A DNA stretch of 62,150 nucleotides, from assembly GCA_025463565.1 (NCBI GenBank), contig JAODAT010000093.1, forward strand, positions 1 to 62,150. The letters are read 5' to 3'. The first letter of the stretch is position 1; each line of letters starts with the position of its first letter. Positions 60,012 through 62,150 of this stretch are shown here, piece after piece. The position numbers and the translations under genes were made by a program. This DNA comes from Microbacteriaceae bacterium. GTDB lineage: Bacteria > Actinomycetota > Actinomycetes > Actinomycetales > Microbacteriaceae. Below the pieces are notes generated by a model. The model did not search any database. It saw only the letters and a program-made list of their open reading frames with translations, and was not told the DNA's origin.

Positions 60012-61358
60012 GTGAGCACTCGCCGGCGACCGCTGCCCCGCATCGTTCCGTCCGGACCCGTCGCCGACACGGCGATCGACTACATCTTCTTCGTGCTCGG
60101 CGGCGCGGGCGCCGTCTGGCTGGTGGTGCTGCTCGTTCGGGAGAGCTTCCACTTCGGGTGGCTGCAGCTGGCGTTCTCAATCGTGTTCTGGGTGCTTCTC
60201 GCCTACCTCGTGCTGCCTCGCCTGCACAGCATCCTGGCCCGGATCTACGTGCCCAATTACTTCATCGGTCGCACCCGCACCAGCGACGGGCTGCTCGGCG
60301 ATCCGGTGAACCTGGCGCTCGTCGGCTCGGAGGCCCAACTGCACGACGTGATGAACGCCGCCGGCTGGACGATGGCCGATGATGTGACGCTGCGAAGCGG
60401 ACTCCGGATCGTGCGGTCGACCCTCCTCCGCACCAGCTATCTCGAGGCACCGGTGAGCCCGCTGATGCTCTTCGGTCGTGACCAGGACTTTGCATACCAG
60501 CAGGAGGTGGACGGCACCCCCGGTAAGCGGCACCACGTGCGATTCTGGCGCTGCCCGCCGGACTGGCGGCTGCCCGGCGGTCGGGCCGTCGAATGGCTCG
60601 CCGCCGGCACCTACGACAGGAGCGTCGGCTTCTCGCTGTTCACCCTGCAGATCACCCACAAGATCGACGAGAACACCGATGTCGAGCGCGACCACATCGT
60701 CACGTCGGTGAAAGCCGCAAACGGGGCGGTCACCGTGCACGTCATCCGCGACTTCTCGACGGGGTATCACGCGCGCAACGGCGGCGGCGACTCGATCGCC
60801 ACCGACGGCGACCTTCCCGTCATCGACCTCGCCACTGTGAAGCTCCCCCGCGGCGCATCGAAGATCGATCCGACCGACAGCCGGGACAAGCGGCCGGTGG
60901 CCACCATCGTCGGTTCCGTACTTCTAGCCTGCCGCTCAGTCGCCTCGGTGCTCCTGGCCGGCTCGATCGTGCTCAGCGTCGCGCGGGATCCCGCCAGTCT
61001 GACGAGCATCGATCCGACCGTGACATCGGCCGAACTGCTGCCCGTCGTGGGCGTCGTGGTGGCCATCATCGCGCTGTTCGTGATCGCCGATGTACTGCTC
61101 GCCAGGCTCGTCTTCCTCGGCCGAAACTGGGCGCGTGTGACCGGAATGTTCTTCAGCCTGATCGCCATCGCGGCACAGGCGGTATCCGTCGCAACGGGTG
61201 GTCCAGAGATCACCCTGAGGACGAATCTGGTCGGTGTCTGCCTGGATGTCCTCCTGATGATGGCGCTCTCCAGCGACCGCGCACGCATCTGGGCGAGGCG
61301 CTCGCGCAAGGCACCGAAACGCATCTCCGGCCGACCGGGAAACAGTGCCGCGTTTTAG
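60012..61358 (+). CDS. Membrane protein with LssY_C domain
   Basis: The 448-residue protein has two N-terminal membrane spans (YIFFVLGGAGAVWLVVLLV and WLQLAFSIVFWVLLAYLVL), then an LssY_C-type domain (NLALVGSEAQLHDVMNAAGW and, later, GKRHHVRFWRCPP). Several more membrane spans follow (about residues 300-420). LssY_C domains are found with PAP2 phosphatases and in DedA-like proteins, but the function is unclear. The GTG at 60012 has no good ribosome binding site. The gene stands alone on the plus strand. Confidence 0.75.
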   Translation: MSTRRRPLPRIVPSGPVADTAIDYIFFVLGGAGAVWLVVLLVRESFHFGWLQLAFSIVFWVLLAYLVLPRLHSILARIYVPNYFIGRTRTSDGLLGDPVNLALVGSEAQLHDVMNAAGWTMADDVTLRSGLRIVRSTLLRTSYLEAPVSPLMLFGRDQDFAYQQEVDGTPGKRHHVRFWRCPPDWRLPGGRAVEWLAAGTYDRSVGFSLFTLQITHKIDENTDVERDHIVTSVKAANGAVTVHVIRDFSTGYHARNGGGDSIATDGDLPVIDLATVKLPRGASKIDPTDSRDKRPVATIVGSVLLACRSVASVLLAGSIVLSVARDPASLTSIDPTVTSAELLPVVGVVVAIIALFVIADVLLARLVFLGRNWARVTGMFFSLIAIAAQAVSVATGGPEITLRTNLVGVCLDVLLMMALSSDRARIWARRSRKAPKRISGRPGNSAAF

Positions 61359-61467
61359 ACATGCTGGGCGACGACGTGCGTTTTTGCCAGAAACGGATGG
61401 TATCGTCGCTGACTTATTGCCATAACTCGGTGATCCGGTCCAACCCCCTGGTCACCCGCCGCGACAT

Positions 61468-62148
61468 ATGAAACCGAAGAATTCGCTACCCAAGCCCATC
61501 AGTTCAGCTCTTCAGTCACTACGGACTCCTGGCTTCACCAAGGAACGACTCGCCGTCTGTGCGGGGGTCGCAGCCTTAGGCCTCGTGACTGTTCTCATTG
61601 TCCCTACCGGCCCATCATCGGCCGACCAGTTGAGGGCGTACATTCACTCGCACGCCCAGACGCTCGAGGTCTCGGCGTACGTGCCGACCGCCGCGATCAC
61701 TCGCGAGTCCTACTCCGCGACGCCCGGCATCCAGACGCTCATCAACGGTGGCACCAATTACGACTGGGCCAAACTGGTTCTCCTCTACGGCGGCTGGCCG
61801 ATGACCGACGACAGCGTCACCGTGCTGGTGCGCTGGATGCGGCAGGAGAACGGCGCGGCCAGCTGGTGGAACCGCGACAACCCTCTGAACAACGGATGGG
61901 GCTCCGGCGGCGGCGGCGGAACGGGCAGTTACGCGAACCTCGACATCGCCGCGCAGCAGGCCGTCAATATGCTCAACGGCAACGCGGGAATGAGCGACAT
62001 CGTCGCCCAGCTGAAGGCGGGCGCACCGTCGGCAGACATCGAATCCGCGATCTGGGCTTCGCCGTGGGCGTCAGGCCACTACGGGAACGGTGCCAACTGG
62101 CACTACACGCCCGTCGAGGTCGTCACCGCACCCGCGAGCGCCTGGTAG
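61468..62148 (+). CDS. Secreted or membrane-anchored protein, possibly with a lysozyme-like fold
   Basis: This 226-residue protein has an N-terminal basic stretch and one hydrophobic helix (LAVCAGVAALGLVTVLIV, residues 29-46), a signal peptide or anchor. The outer part reads VLVRWMRQENGAASWWNRDNPLNNG, with the Glu of QENG after a helix and Asn-rich NPLNNG, then a glycine-rich loop, YANLDIAAQQAVNML and ASPWASGHYGNG. The pattern is like peptidoglycan-cleaving lysozyme-type domains, but I cannot assign the family. The stop codon is 2 nt before the end of the window. Confidence 0.65.
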   Translation: MKPKNSLPKPISSALQSLRTPGFTKERLAVCAGVAALGLVTVLIVPTGPSSADQLRAYIHSHAQTLEVSAYVPTAAITRESYSATPGIQTLINGGTNYDWAKLVLLYGGWPMTDDSVTVLVRWMRQENGAASWWNRDNPLNNGWGSGGGGGTGSYANLDIAAQQAVNMLNGNAGMSDIVAQLKAGAPSADIESAIWASPWASGHYGNGANWHYTPVEVVTAPASAW

Positions 62149-62150
62149 CG

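Overview
The window is 62 kb of high-GC DNA, densely packed with genes, from an actinobacterium. The best guess is a member of Microbacteriaceae. The evidence is a second type II topoisomerase pair (ParC/ParE), a SigA with an acidic, Ala/Lys-rich N-terminus, GlnE with several glutamine synthetases, a polyphosphate-type glucokinase, DUF222-HNH and DUF4191 proteins, a Nif3/coiled-coil/RNase H trio, and many promoters that suggest leaderless transcripts. Almost everything looks chromosomal and housekeeping. I see no phage, transposase, CRISPR array or tRNA. The species cannot be named from this sequence.

Layout. 1-7.2 kb: a phosphodiesterase fragment, parC, DUF952, carboxylesterase, parE. 7.4-12.8 kb: a small zinc-ribbon protein, then a minus-strand block reading sigA, MurT-like ligase, GatD-like protein, a short Alr-like protein and a longer Alr-like protein. 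13-17 kb: MFS transporter, PAC2 protein, leucyl aminopeptidase. 17-23 kb: lpd, an E2 acyltransferase, a membrane pseudokinase, lipB-lipA, which together make and use lipoate. 23-36 kb: DUF4191, RDD, glnA1, a noncoding repeat cluster, glutamine synthetase III, ugd, glnE, glnA2, nadE, panB. 37-43 kb: two glycosyltransferases, a small protein, ppgK, KdpD/KdpE-type two-component genes. 43-48 kb: an HNH/DUF222 gene with a LexA-type operator, membrane protein, SRPBCC protein, rnpB, ferric-reductase-like and FMN-binding proteins. 48-53.5 kb: RNase H, coiled-coil protein, Nif3, an NCS1 permease with a very long tail, EamA transporter. 53.6-57.5 kb: a small membrane protein, SAP-like protein, Ku, and LigD split into two genes (end joining). 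57.5-62.1 kb: a second sigma factor, MaoC protein, nuclease-like protein, LssY_C membrane protein, and a secreted protein.

The most interesting part is the cell-wall block at 7.7-11.4 kb. The GatD-like protein contains no cysteine at all, and glycine sits where both the catalytic Cys and His of the glutaminase should be. Its MurT-like partner also has no cysteine, so it lacks the usual zinc ribbon. The two Alr-like proteins are complementary. One keeps the PLP lysine barrel but has lost the segment carrying the catalytic tyrosine. The other has lost the lysine and much of the barrel but keeps that tyrosine. Alanine racemase active sites are shared between subunits, so the pair could form a heteromer with one composite active site. 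Microbacteriaceae are known for B-type peptidoglycan, cross-linked through the alpha-carboxyl of D-Glu and often containing D-diamino acids. I infer that this four-gene module may serve that chemistry in place of ordinary D-Glu amidation. This is an inference, not a demonstrated function.

Other signals: a full-length GlnR-type double box upstream of glnA1, about fifteen TANNNT boxes placed 6-7 nt before start codons, a SAP-like gene directly behind Ku, and a structured repeat cluster between two convergent glutamine synthetase genes.
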